64,000 nt of DNA from Roseicyclus sediminis (GCF_025515305.1 NZ_JAOPHT010000004.1:62001-126000); one strand, 5' to 3'; shown: positions 1-9,348, numbered from the stretch's first letter. Numbers and translations: made by a program. The notes: generated by a model from the sequence alone, not told the origin.

Positions 1-660
1 GCACTGCGTGCCGTTCTCGGGGGTGAAAGGGCCGCGTTTGGCTTATGTCGTCCTCCGGGTCATCACGCGGCCAGAGATCAGTTCGGCGGATACTGCTTCT
101 TGAACAATGCTGCCATCGCCGCACAGTATGCACGCGACCAAGGGGTCGGGAAGGTGGCGATATTCGATGTCGACTTTCACCATGGGAACGGCACCCAAGA
201 CATCTTTTATGCCCGTGACGACGTACTGTTTCTGTCTATCCATGGCGATCCCAAGCTGGTGTTCCCTTATTTTATCGGGCACGAGGACGAGATCGGGGAA
301 GGGGCAGGTGTCGGCTTCAACCGCAATTACGTGTTCCCACGGGACACAGCCTATGGTCCCTGGCGGGACGCGCTTGTCGCAGGGCTTTCCCGCGTTCGCG
401 ACTTTGGTGCGGATCTGCTGATCGTATCGCTTGGCGTCGATACCTTCGAACAAGATCCGATCAGCTTCTTCCGACTTCATTCGGAGGATTTCACCGATAT
501 GGGCCGGGTCATCGCATGGGCCGGATTGCCCACTGTTTTCGTACTAGAGGGCGGCTACGCGGTCGCGGACATCGGCGTCAACGTAGTTAACGTCCTGACC
601 GGGTTTGAGTCTGCGGCCGAAATGACGGCGCACGGACTTGACGTCCGCGATCGCGCCTGA
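1..660 (+). CDS. Acetylpolyamine amidohydrolase / histone-deacetylase family protein, 5' truncated by window edge
   Basis: Frame 1 is open from base 1 to the TGA at 658-660, giving 219 residues of a protein whose N-terminus lies outside the window. The class II HDAC/AphA signatures are visible in order: RPPGHHA near residue 18, FGGYCFLNN near 28, the zinc-site stretch DVDFHHGNGTQ, SLGVDTFEQDP and LEGGYA. The family removes acetyl groups from acetylated polyamines (or lysine) in the cytoplasm. The aldehyde dehydrogenase starts about 50 bases downstream on the same strand and an aminotransferase follows, so polyamine breakdown is the likeliest role. The exact substrate is inferred from context. 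Confidence 0.9.
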   Translation, partial: ALRAVLGGERAAFGLCRPPGHHAARDQFGGYCFLNNAAIAAQYARDQGVGKVAIFDVDFHHGNGTQDIFYARDDVLFLSIHGDPKLVFPYFIGHEDEIGEGAGVGFNRNYVFPRDTAYGPWRDALVAGLSRVRDFGADLLIVSLGVDTFEQDPISFFRLHSEDFTDMGRVIAWAGLPTVFVLEGGYAVADIGVNVVNVLTGFESAAEMTAHGLDVRDRA

Positions 661-707
661 ACCGCCTCAAGCGGGGCGATCATGTGCCAACGATAGGGGC
701 CACCGAT

Positions 708-2192
708 ATGCGGGACACGCTATTCATCGACGGAAAATGGGTGGCTTCGACAGGCGCAGATTCGTTCGACGTGACCGACCCCTGGAACCGCGAGGTCTTC
801 CACAGGGTCGCTCGCGGATCTCCCGATGATGTCGATGCGGCCGTAAGAGCGGCACGCAGGGCGTTCGATACCGGCCCCTGGCGCCGGATGAGCGGGCTGG
901 AGAGGGCGGGTATTCTGCGCAAGATGGCTGACCTGATCGCTGCGGATACCGACCGCTTGGCTCGGCTCGAGGTGCGCGACAATGGAAAACCCCTGCCCGA
1001 AGCCATCTGGGATATCGAGGACACTGCGGGGTGTTTCCATTTCTACGCTGATCTCGCGGAGCGATTGGACGTTGACGGCGAGCAGGAGATCGCGCTCACG
1101 CACGACTCGTTTTCATGCAAGGCGGTGCGCGAGCCGGTCGGCGTGGCGGGTGCCATCATCCCTTGGAACTTCCCCATGCTTATGGCCGCCTGGAAGGTTG
1201 CGCCTGCACTTGCAGCTGGTTGCACGATGGTGCTGAAACCCTCGGAACTGACTCCGCTGACGGCGCTCGAACTGGGTGCGGTGGCCGAGGCGGCGGGCCT
1301 GCCACGCGGTGTCCTCAACATCGTCTCGGGGTTTGGTCCGGAGGCGGGCCAGGCCCTCGTCGAGCATCCCCTGGTCGACAAGCTGGCTTTCACTGGTTCC
1401 ATGCCGACTGGCGCGAAGCTCATGGCCGCGGCAGCGCGGGACATCAAGGCCGTCAGCCTGGAGCTTGGCGGCAAATCCCCCATGATCGTCTTCGCCGATA
1501 CTCCGATCGAGGAAGTGGTCGAATGGATCATGTTCGGCATCTTCTGGAACCAGGGCGAAGTTTGCTCGGCGACATCCCGGGTACTCATCGAAAAGCCGAT
1601 CTATGACGCCGTCGTCGGCCGACTCGCCGAGGAAGCCCAGAAAATTCCCGTCGGGCATGGTCTTGCCGACGGGGTATTGCTCGGACCGCTCGTCAGCTCC
1701 GCGCAGCAAGAGAAGGTTCTTGCCGCCATCGCGCGGGGTCGCGACGAGGGCGCGCGCGTCGTCACAGGCGGCGGCGTTCCCGCGGGACTAGAGAAAGGTT
1801 GCTTCGTCGAGCCGACGATCCTCGCGGATGCGCCGCTGGACAGCTGGGTCTGGACGGAGGAAATCTTTGGCCCGGTGGTCTGCGTTCGACCGTTCGAGAC
1901 CGAGGCTGAGGCGGTTGCACTCGCCAACGACTCCCCGTTCGGTTTGGCCGCCGCGGTCATGTCTGCGGATACGGTGCGCGCCGAGCGCGTCGCCCGCGCC
2001 CTGAGGGCCGGTATCTTGTGGGTCAATTGCTCGCAACCCACGTTCACCGAAGCGCCGTGGGGCGGGTACAAGCGTTCGGGCATCGGCCGTGAACTGGGCG
2101 AATGGGGTCTGAACAACTACCTCGAAGTCAAGCAGATCACGGCCTATGACCGGTCGAAGCCATGGGGGTGGTATCTTAAGGACGACGCCTGA
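708..2192 (+). CDS. NAD(P)-dependent aldehyde dehydrogenase
   Basis: A full-length ALDH of 494 residues if it starts at ATG 708, which has AGGGG at 695-699 and begins with the usual MRDTLFIDGKW. An in-frame GTG at 684 would add eight residues. The oxyanion/cofactor stretch IPWNFP, the FTGS(x)3G dinucleotide motif, the general-base glutamate in LELGGK and the catalytic cysteine in NQGEVCSA are all present. It resembles betaine-aldehyde and gamma-aminobutyraldehyde dehydrogenases. Sitting just behind the amidohydrolase, it probably oxidises an aminoaldehyde from polyamine or amine catabolism; the substrate is an inference. Confidence 0.92.
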   Translation: MRDTLFIDGKWVASTGADSFDVTDPWNREVFHRVARGSPDDVDAAVRAARRAFDTGPWRRMSGLERAGILRKMADLIAADTDRLARLEVRDNGKPLPEAIWDIEDTAGCFHFYADLAERLDVDGEQEIALTHDSFSCKAVREPVGVAGAIIPWNFPMLMAAWKVAPALAAGCTMVLKPSELTPLTALELGAVAEAAGLPRGVLNIVSGFGPEAGQALVEHPLVDKLAFTGSMPTGAKLMAAAARDIKAVSLELGGKSPMIVFADTPIEEVVEWIMFGIFWNQGEVCSATSRVLIEKPIYDAVVGRLAEEAQKIPVGHGLADGVLLGPLVSSAQQEKVLAAIARGRDEGARVVTGGGVPAGLEKGCFVEPTILADAPLDSWVWTEEIFGPVVCVRPFETEAEAVALANDSPFGLAAAVMSADTVRAERVARALRAGILWVNCSQPTFTEAPWGGYKRSGIGRELGEWGLNNYLEVKQITAYDRSKPWGWYLKDDA

Positions 2193-2249
2193 ACCCTGCA
2201 CGCGCCCAATCCTGAAGGTCGGGCACGGCGGCCGCGCCGCTGCCGGTTG

Positions 2250-3632
2250 TCAGGACGGGAAGACCGTTCCCAAAGCCGTATCGACCGTCGCCACTATGGC
2301 GTCGATGTCGCTTTCGGTTGCGGTCAGGGCCGGCGCGGTGACCAGGACGTTGTTCGCGCCCGGCATGGATCGGTTCATCACGCCTATGATGACACCCATC
2401 TCTGCGCAGCGATTGACGACGTGTCGCACCATGGATTCTGGCGCGGGCTCCTTGGTGGAGCGGTCAGACACCAGTTCGATTCCGGTGAAAAGCCCCTTGC
2501 CTCGAACGTCGCCGATCACCCGGTGCCGGTCTTTCAGCGCGGCAAGGCCCGCCAACAGCCGTTCGCCCATCGCTGTGCAATTTTCTAGAAGCGCTTCGTC
2601 CCGAATGATGCCGAGGTTTTCCAGCGCCGCGACAGGGCCTGCGGCGCAGCCACCGTAGCTCGAGATGTCGCGAAAATGGTCGAGTGGATCGTTCGGGTCG
2701 GACCTGAACATGTCGAAAACCTTCTCGCTCGTTACCAGGCACGCAATAGCAGCGTATCCCGAGGCCAGACCCTTTGCCATCGTCACGAAGTCCGGCTCGA
2801 CACCGTAATGCTGATAGCCGAACCACTGGCCGGTTCGACCGGCGCCGCAAACGACCTCGTCAATGATCAACAGAATCTCGTGTTTTCGGCAGATATCGCC
2901 TACGCTTTCCCAGTATCCTGAAGGCGGGGGTATCACGCCGCCGCCCGCGGTAATCGGCTCGAGGCACAGGGCGCCGACGGTGTCCGGCCCCTCGCGCAGG
3001 ATGACCTTCTCGATCTGCTCGGCCGCCCACTCGCCGTAAGCGTCGGTCTCGACTTGTGCGCGATATTCGAAACAATGCGGAACCTGCACGAAACCTGGCG
3101 TCAGAGGGCCGTATTGCAGGTGTCGCTCTGGCTGGCCACTTGCCGATAGCGCGCTGATCGTGGAGCCGTGATAGTCGCGGTCTCGAAAGAGGATCTTGTA
3201 TTTGCGCCCGCCGTGCTGCTTGTGCGAGATCTGGCGGACCATCTTGAACGCTTTCTCGATCGCCTCCGAACCCGAGCTGCAATGGTAAACGCGGCTCATG
3301 CCCGGCATCACGTCGATCAGCGCTTCGGAGAACAGGGCGGCGGGCACAGAGCCTGACGAACTTACGAAATAGTGCATCCGCTGCATTTGTTCCGACACGG
3401 CGTCGACGATCCGCTTCCGTCCGTATCCGACGTTCACGACCCAGCAATTGCCCGAGTTCGCGTCGAGATACTCCTTGCCGTGGATGTCCCACAGCCTCAG
3501 TCCCTGGGCCTCGACGAAGATCCTGGGATCGGCTTTCGCCAGCGACCTGTGCTGCAGCATGTGATGCCAGACATGGGCGCGGTCGGCGCCGAGCACCGGG
3601 CCGGGATCTCCGTTGAAACGTTCGAAGGTCAA
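2250..3632 (-). CDS. Class III PLP-dependent aminotransferase (taurine/putrescine:pyruvate type)
   Basis: A 460-residue fold-type I aminotransferase. It shows the glycine-rich cofactor region HCSSGSEAIEKAF, the PLP-phenol aspartate in LLIIDEVVCGAGRTG and the Schiff-base lysine in TMAKGLASGYAAI. The relatives are omega-aminotransferases acting on taurine, putrescine or beta-alanine with pyruvate. The start is TTG at 3632: a stop lies just upstream in frame, and GGAG sits seven bases before the TTG. It is convergent with the aldehyde dehydrogenase, and its product aldehyde could be that enzyme's substrate. A 270-base gap to the DUF1185 gene probably holds divergent promoters. Confidence 0.9.
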   Translation of the reverse strand: MTFERFNGDPGPVLGADRAHVWHHMLQHRSLAKADPRIFVEAQGLRLWDIHGKEYLDANSGNCWVVNVGYGRKRIVDAVSEQMQRMHYFVSSSGSVPAALFSEALIDVMPGMSRVYHCSSGSEAIEKAFKMVRQISHKQHGGRKYKILFRDRDYHGSTISALSASGQPERHLQYGPLTPGFVQVPHCFEYRAQVETDAYGEWAAEQIEKVILREGPDTVGALCLEPITAGGGVIPPPSGYWESVGDICRKHEILLIIDEVVCGAGRTGQWFGYQHYGVEPDFVTMAKGLASGYAAIACLVTSEKVFDMFRSDPNDPLDHFRDISSYGGCAAGPVAALENLGIIRDEALLENCTAMGERLLAGLAALKDRHRVIGDVRGKGLFTGIELVSDRSTKEPAPESMVRHVVNRCAEMGVIIGVMNRSMPGANNVLVTAPALTATESDIDAIVATVDTALGTVFPS

Positions 3633-3819
3633 GTTACGGCTCCATCATGATCGGACGTGTCGCTGCGCAGAGTATGCGCGCCCGTGAGAACCCAAAGGGT
3701 CACATGCGCACGACCGATCCATACAGCGCGGTGGCGAAGCCGCACGGTGCATCCTCAAGCCGTTGCAATCTGTATGCATCCAAATGGGAAACTGTGAGTT
3801 TCAGGCATTCCGCACGGTA

Positions 3820-3835
3820 CAACACAATACTGTTG
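3820..3835. promoter_or_regulatory. Candidate operator between divergent aminotransferase and DUF1185 genes
   Basis: An inverted repeat, CAACA-N6-TGTTG, lies in the intergenic region between the two divergent genes, about 70 bases before the DUF1185 start. A MocR gene is close by, so this is a plausible binding site. It is a single short repeat and could be chance. Confidence 0.3.
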
Positions 3836-3905
3836 GAATTTTCACGCGGTTGGTCCCCGGGACCAGATTTGACCGCGCTTTGCAATGGATCGGGGAGAGC
3901 GCGCT

Positions 3906-4445
3906 ATGAAAATCAGGAAGATATTTGCCATCGAGGAACTCGTCTTCCGCGATGAAAGAGGAGTCGAGGATGGACGGCTCAGTCGTGTGACCGCCGTGGC
4001 GGTCGTGGAGAACCCCCTTGCGGGCAGCGCCGACGACGATCTGTCGGTGCTGTTCGACTACGGGGCGGAACTTGGGGCTATGCTCGCCGACTTCGCGCTC
4101 AAGCGTCTCGACGGCGCCCCGACCAGCTATGGAAAAGGCGCAATCGTCGGTAGCGACGGAAGCGCCGAGCATGGCGCCGCGATACTTCATCCGCGTCTTG
4201 GAAAACCCGTTCGCGCTGCCATCGGCGGCGGCAAGGCGCTCATGCCATCGAACGTGAAGGTCGGCGGCATCGGAGCGGTCCTGGATTTGCCGATTGGACA
4301 CAAGGACGATCCGTGGTTGTTTGATTACATTGACACCATAACCATCGGTTTGCCGGATGCGCCCAGATCCAACGAGATCGCCGTGTACCTCGGTCTCGCC
4401 AACGGAGGTCGGCCGCGCGCCCGTTCCGGGTCGGGACCATCGTAG
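3906..4445 (+). CDS. DUF1185 (amino acid synthesis) family protein
   Basis: A 179-residue protein matching the DUF1185/AA_synth family from memory: the opening MKIRKIFAIEE, the AVAVVENPLAG stretch, and the SYGKGAIVG and GGGKALMPSN segments are typical. The molecular function is unknown; the family is common near amino-acid and amine catabolic genes in Rhodobacterales and Burkholderiales. ATG 3906 is chosen because GGGGAGAG lies about eight bases upstream; an in-frame ATG at 3885 lacks such a site. It precedes the MocR regulator in the same direction. Confidence 0.85.
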   Translation: MKIRKIFAIEELVFRDERGVEDGRLSRVTAVAVVENPLAGSADDDLSVLFDYGAELGAMLADFALKRLDGAPTSYGKGAIVGSDGSAEHGAAILHPRLGKPVRAAIGGGKALMPSNVKVGGIGAVLDLPIGHKDDPWLFDYIDTITIGLPDAPRSNEIAVYLGLANGGRPRARSGSGPS

Positions 4446-4504
4446 CGGCACGATGCCCATCGGACGCCGATCACGGACGCTGCGGTCTCAGGGGCTAGTC
4501 CGCC

Positions 4505-5974
4505 ATGCTGGCTGATCAGATAACGATCGACCGAGACGCGCCGGAGAGCCTGCAGAAACAGATCCGGCGTCAGATCGCCTACGCAGTGGTCAGTCGCCGT
4601 ATCGCTCCCAATCAAAGGTTGCCGTCCATAAGGGCGCTCGCGCGAGGCCTCGGCGTCAGCACGACGACGGTCGTTCTGGCCTACGAACTGTTGCAGATGG
4701 ACGGCTTCATCACGAGCCGCAACAGATCCGGATTTTATGTCGACCCTGACGCAACGCCCGCACTTCTTAACAGCGACGAAACGCCCCTCGCGGAGGAGCC
4801 ATCGCGGATCGATTTCACGAAGGTATTCAGTAACAAGCGGTTCGACATCTCGGTAAGGGTCGATCCGCCCGGAAGCCTTGGGCGGTACGAGTATCCCTTT
4901 GTCCCAGGGGCGATGGATCCCAAGCTGTTTCCGACAGCGCAATGGCGCGAATGCGCGCTCGATGCGGCCAGCACCTTGGAGCTGCAGAGCTGGACGGGTG
5001 ATTTCACGCTTCACGATGACCCGCTGCTGATCGAGCAGTTGATCCAGGTAGTGCTGCCCGATCGGGGAATCTTCGCGCGCCCCGATCAGATACTCGTCAC
5101 CGCAGGCAGCCAGAACGCGGCCTATCTCTCGATCAAGCTGCTTCTCCAGCCGGGAGACCGGCTTGCGATCGAGGATCCCGGTTACACCGATGCGATGAAC
5201 ATGGCGCGGATCGAGGGCGTCGATCTGGTGGCTTTAAGATACGGAAAGGAGAGCTTCGCCTACGACGAGCGTATCGCGACCTGCAACTGCCTTTACGTGA
5301 CCCCGAGCCATCAGGTCCCGACAAACCGGACCTTGTCTTTGGACGCCCGGAAGGCGTTGGTGGCCGCCGCCGCCGAGCACGGTCAGTTCCTCATAGAAGA
5401 TGACTACGGCTGGGATGTCGCCTTCCGCGCCCCCTTGCCACAGGCGATCCGTAGTCTCGGACCGTCAGGAAACGTGGTCTATCTCGGGTCTCCGAGCGAC
5501 ATGCTCGTTGCTGGGCTGAGGATCGGTTACATGGTAGCAGATCGCGAGATCATCAGGCGTGCGCGTGGACTTCGGCAGTTCATCCTGCGCCACCCACCCG
5601 TGGCGAACCAACGCAGCCTCGCGCTCTTCATCCAGCGAGGATACCTTTCCCGCCTGCAGGTCACGCTCAACAAGGCGTTCCGTCTACGGTCCGATATCGC
5701 GCTCGAGGCGCTCGAAGACTTCTTTCCAAGCCTTCCGGAAGCCCCTGCCACGGGAGGAACGTCGCTGTGGCTTCGCTTGCCGGAGGCTGTCTCCTCTTTT
5801 GGCTTGCAGCAGAGGTTGCTTGCCCAGGGGATCTACGTCGAAACCGGCGCGGATTGCTTCCTCGAAGAATCGAGCCGCGACAACTTCATACGGCTTGGCT
5901 TCACGGCGATCGAGGTCAACAAGATACGGCCCGGCATCGAGAAGATCGCAAGGACGCTTCGAGAGATGATGTGA
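4505..5974 (+). CDS. MocR-family regulator (GntR HTH plus aminotransferase-like domain) without the PLP lysine
   Basis: 489 residues: an N-terminal GntR winged helix (about 15-75, with RLPSIRALARGLGVSTTTV) linked to a fold-type I aminotransferase-like domain from about 120 onward. MocR regulators such as TauR, PdxR and GabR bind PLP through a lysine in a GSxSKxLxPGLRxGY motif. Here the segment reads GSPSDMLVAGLRIGY, with Asp332 (codon 5498-5500) at the lysine position, so no internal aldimine can form. The rest of the fold, including the EDDYGWD segment, is retained. It probably controls the neighbouring amine genes, possibly by PLP-independent or non-covalent sensing. Confidence 0.92.
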   Translation: MLADQITIDRDAPESLQKQIRRQIAYAVVSRRIAPNQRLPSIRALARGLGVSTTTVVLAYELLQMDGFITSRNRSGFYVDPDATPALLNSDETPLAEEPSRIDFTKVFSNKRFDISVRVDPPGSLGRYEYPFVPGAMDPKLFPTAQWRECALDAASTLELQSWTGDFTLHDDPLLIEQLIQVVLPDRGIFARPDQILVTAGSQNAAYLSIKLLLQPGDRLAIEDPGYTDAMNMARIEGVDLVALRYGKESFAYDERIATCNCLYVTPSHQVPTNRTLSLDARKALVAAAAEHGQFLIEDDYGWDVAFRAPLPQAIRSLGPSGNVVYLGSPSDMLVAGLRIGYMVADREIIRRARGLRQFILRHPPVANQRSLALFIQRGYLSRLQVTLNKAFRLRSDIALEALEDFFPSLPEAPATGGTSLWLRLPEAVSSFGLQQRLLAQGIYVETGADCFLEESSRDNFIRLGFTAIEVNKIRPGIEKIARTLREMM

Positions 5975-5996
5975 GTCACTGCGTCCGGTCTAGTAC

Positions 5997-7241
5997 TCAA
6001 CATCTGATGACCTGGATTTCGCGTCCGATGCGGCTACAGAATTCGGCCGCTTCCGTGTCGAAGATGATTGCCTCGATCGTGGAGGACTGTCCCGTTCCCC
6101 TTGGTCCGTAGAAATTGCACTCGTGATTGATGACGGTCATCGGCTCGAAAACATCGCCGGGTTTCGTGAAATGTAGATCATATAGGAGCGATCCGACCCA
6201 GTCAGGCGGAAACGCGATGCCCGTCTCGTATCCTCCGGACCAGTAGATATCCTGCTTGACCCCTACGGACTTGTAGTAGTCGTCGATGGCTTCGAGCATC
6301 GGGCGGATTTCCATGCCAGGCCTGAGCATCTCGGCTATGATTTCGAAGGCGCCAATTGTCTTGTTGTGAAATTCCGTGACATCGTCAGGTGGATCGCCGA
6401 CCCAGAACGTTCGCGCTGTGTTGGTGTGGTATCGCTTGAATACACCGCTGCAATCTACCCAGACCCGCTCGCCCTTGCGGATTTCCTTCCGGCTTGAGAG
6501 AGGGTGGAGGCAGTTGCTCCGAATGCCGGATGCCACGGGCGGCAGGATGCCGGGGAACTCGCCTCCGGCAAGCGCCATTGCATGGATCATGGCGCCGAAG
6601 ACCTCGAGTTCGGTAACCCCCGGCGATATGGCCTCGCGCGCGGCATTGAGCCCAATATCAGCGAGAATGCCGGCTTGTCTGTGTGCCTCGAGTTCGGCCG
6701 GCGACTTTTTCCGCCGAACGGCCGCCATCCGGTCGGTGATATCCACGACTTCCAGGCCGTGCGCCGCTATCTTGGCCTGAAATTGCGCTGATACGACTGG
6801 ATTTGGCCGGTAGTTGCGCAATTCCAGCCCCACAGGCCCCGCGAGCCAGCCCTCTGCCTGCAATTCGGACAGGATGAAACTCTGCCCGTCGCGGACAGCT
6901 GCGTTCGGGTAGAAGCGCATGTCGGCCCCCGGAACGCATTCCAGAGTGGCTAGGATCGCCTCGCGCGGGGTTTCGAAGAAGATAAACCTGTCATGGTCGA
7001 CGTGGACCGCCACGCCGCTGGCCGGTGGCGAGTGGGCGGGACTCTGACCTTGGTAGTATTCGCAGGAAAACCCGGTAATGTAGCAGATCATCTCGGGTGA
7101 ACTAAAGAACACCAGCGGTACGCCGGCCGCTTCCATCGCTGTCCGAAGAGCTGAAAGGCGGCGGGCATACTCCTCGGGCGGGAAGGGTGGATGGTTGTGC
7201 TGCCGAGCGATGTCCAGGGCGATGTCGGCGTTATTCATCAT
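5997..7241 (-). CDS. M24-fold protein, creatinase-like (metal ligands not conserved)
   Basis: 414 residues with a creatinase N-terminal domain (about 25-160) and a C-terminal pita-bread M24 domain. Aminopeptidase P enzymes use two Asp, one His and two Glu to bind two metals. In the matching stretch VDCSGVFKRYHTNTARTF the first Asp is kept but the second, 11 residues on, is Asn; the GHGxG histidine region reads GYETG; the final Glu (TIEAIIF) appears kept. That pattern fits creatinase or other metal-independent amidinohydrolase and hydrolase relatives better than a peptidase. It lies 52 bases downstream of the flavoprotein gene on the same strand, probably in one operon for a small N-methylated or guanidino compound. 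Confidence 0.85.
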   Translation of the reverse strand: MMNNADIALDIARQHNHPPFPPEEYARRLSALRTAMEAAGVPLVFFSSPEMICYITGFSCEYYQGQSPAHSPPASGVAVHVDHDRFIFFETPREAILATLECVPGADMRFYPNAAVRDGQSFILSELQAEGWLAGPVGLELRNYRPNPVVSAQFQAKIAAHGLEVVDITDRMAAVRRKKSPAELEAHRQAGILADIGLNAAREAISPGVTELEVFGAMIHAMALAGGEFPGILPPVASGIRSNCLHPLSSRKEIRKGERVWVDCSGVFKRYHTNTARTFWVGDPPDDVTEFHNKTIGAFEIIAEMLRPGMEIRPMLEAIDDYYKSVGVKQDIYWSGGYETGIAFPPDWVGSLLYDLHFTKPGDVFEPMTVINHECNFYGPRGTGQSSTIEAIIFDTEAAEFCSRIGREIQVIRC

Positions 7242-7293
7242 CAGGGCGTTCCTCGATCTCTATACACAGCAATACCAACTTGGTCCGGGGCCT

Positions 7294-9348
7294 CTAAGAC
7301 GCTTCGGTTCGAAAGATCAGATCGGCAGCCGGCACGTCGAGTTCACGCGCCCATCTGTGCCCCTCGTACACGGCCGCAGCGATTGTCGACGGCGCCACGC
7401 AGTCACCGATGCGAGACACTGACCGGATGCCGTGGTCAGCCCATCGCGATTGCATCGCGACGATCGCGTCGAAAAGGGCGGTGCGCGGCGCGCGCGAGGT
7501 TACCGGCACGAAGCTCCGGCATGGAATCCTCGGAGATCGCGACCTGTCGAGGACATGTGCAAGGTGCACCGCGCCGTCCTCGCCTCGCACACAGGCATGG
7601 CGCTCGATCAGGCTCACGCCGCACTCGAGAAGCCGTGTTTCGATCAGGGACCGGTCCAGGGTGAGTTCCGAGAAAGCGCTCACGACGCTTTCCGGCGTCA
7701 CGAGCGTCACCTCAAGGCCGTCCAAGGCCAGCTTTTCGGCAATCACCGAACCCATGTAGTAATGGTCGTCGTCGAAGATCACGACAGGGCCGTCGGGCCG
7801 CCCGCCGCCCATGATGTCATCGGGTGTCAGGATGGAGATGCTGTTGTCAACGGGCAGGTGGGTTCGATGGGTCCGGCCCAGTCCGTCAGCGCGCCAGGCC
7901 GAACCGGTTGCGATGACGATATGATCGCACCCGACCACCAGCGTCTCATCCGCCGAAAGCTCGCTTTGCTCGAAGAGCGAAACCGAGCCGCTCTGTTGCA
8001 GTTGGTAAAGCCTGTAATCGAGGACGCGTTTCCATGTAGCCAGCCCCGGCAGCCTCGACTCGCGTGCTACGCGGCCGCCGAATTCCGACGCTCGCTCACT
8101 CAGTATGACATCATATCCTCGCTTCATGAGCGTCGTAGCGCATTCGAGGCCGGCCGGACCGCTTCCAATGACAAGTACGGATGCGCTGGCGCCCTTGTCC
8201 GGAACGATCTCGGGATGCCAGCCCTTGCGGAATTCCTCGCCCATCGTCGGGTTTTGCGTGCACCGCAGAGGCACCATAGTTTCGTCGGCGGACGCGCAGA
8301 TGTTGCAGCCGATGCACTCGCGAATGCTGTCGATCGCGCCCGCTTCGACCTTCTTGGGAAGGAAGGGGTCGGCGATCGAGGGTCGTGCGGCGCCAATCAG
8401 ATCAAGCACGCCCCGCCGGATCTGCGAGGCCATCATGTCGGGTGATGTGAACCGCCCGACCCCGACGACGGGAACCTCCACGAGTCGTTTCACATAACCG
8501 ATCCGATCCTCCTGGTGCCCTTCGGGTCCGAAGCGGGAGGTGAGCGAGTCGAGCCTCCACTCGCGGACGTTCACATCCCAGAGGTCCGGCACATGCGACA
8601 GGAGGCCGACTGTATCTTCGCTTTCGGCGAGATCATGGTTGCCTTCGCGATCGCGCGCATCGTCCGCGGTGAAGCGGACAGCGATGGCGCAGCGGTCCCC
8701 CACGGCTGATTTCGTATCCTCCAGTACTTCGCGCAGCAGCCGCACGCGGTTCTCGAGGGCCCCGCCGTACTCGTCGCTTCTGTCGTTCAACTGCCGCGAC
8801 AGGAACATCCCGTTCAGGTTGGAATGCGCGCGGCAATAGACATAGACGATGTCGAACCCGGCATCAGCGGCCCGCAGCGCGGCCTCGCGGTGCCACCGGC
8901 GGTAGTCCCGTATGTCCTGCTTGTCCATTTGCCGGGACTGAAGCGGATAGTTGAAAGCGTTGACTGGATGGGACGTGACCGAAAACGGCGCTTCGCGGCT
9001 GTAAAGCCCGGCATCGCGATGCCCGGAATGCGACAGTTGGACTGCGGCTAGCGCGCCTTCGGCATGCACGGCGTCCGTCATCCGTTCGAACGCGCGGCGG
9101 TCGCCGTCCGTCCAGATACTCCCTTCGTTCAAGGGGCGAAAGTCCGAGTTGCGGTGGATCTCGGTTTCCTCGGTGCTCACCACCGCCCAGCCGCCCTTGG
9201 CCTTCATCGCGCGCATCGCCGCCATGCTTTCGGGGTAGCGCACGCCCATGCCGTTGCAGTGCGGCACCTGGTAGAACCGGTTCTTTGCGACATGCGGGCC
9301 AATTCTGATCGGCTCGAACAGGATGTCGTACCTCGCGTCCCGTACCAT
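7294..9348 (-). CDS. TMADH/OYE-family FMN, [4Fe-4S], FAD oxidoreductase (amine demethylase-like)
   Basis: 684 residues, the length of the trimethylamine/dimethylamine dehydrogenase and 2,4-dienoyl-CoA reductase group. An old-yellow-enzyme TIM barrel occupies about 1-350, including FLSRQLNDRSDEYGG. A cysteine cluster CIGCNIC followed 11 residues later by another Cys should hold a [4Fe-4S] centre. A Rossmann domain with VIGSGPAGLECA begins near 395. Relatives demethylate dimethylamine, trimethylamine, dimethylglycine or N-methylproline. The adjacent betaine-type ABC importer and creatinase-like protein support a quaternary or N-methyl amine substrate; which one cannot be read from sequence. Confidence 0.88.
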   Translation of the reverse strand: MVRDARYDILFEPIRIGPHVAKNRFYQVPHCNGMGVRYPESMAAMRAMKAKGGWAVVSTEETEIHRNSDFRPLNEGSIWTDGDRRAFERMTDAVHAEGALAAVQLSHSGHRDAGLYSREAPFSVTSHPVNAFNYPLQSRQMDKQDIRDYRRWHREAALRAADAGFDIVYVYCRAHSNLNGMFLSRQLNDRSDEYGGALENRVRLLREVLEDTKSAVGDRCAIAVRFTADDARDREGNHDLAESEDTVGLLSHVPDLWDVNVREWRLDSLTSRFGPEGHQEDRIGYVKRLVEVPVVGVGRFTSPDMMASQIRRGVLDLIGAARPSIADPFLPKKVEAGAIDSIRECIGCNICASADETMVPLRCTQNPTMGEEFRKGWHPEIVPDKGASASVLVIGSGPAGLECATTLMKRGYDVILSERASEFGGRVARESRLPGLATWKRVLDYRLYQLQQSGSVSLFEQSELSADETLVVGCDHIVIATGSAWRADGLGRTHRTHLPVDNSISILTPDDIMGGGRPDGPVVIFDDDHYYMGSVIAEKLALDGLEVTLVTPESVVSAFSELTLDRSLIETRLLECGVSLIERHACVRGEDGAVHLAHVLDRSRSPRIPCRSFVPVTSRAPRTALFDAIVAMQSRWADHGIRSVSRIGDCVAPSTIAAAVYEGHRWARELDVPAADLIFRTEAS

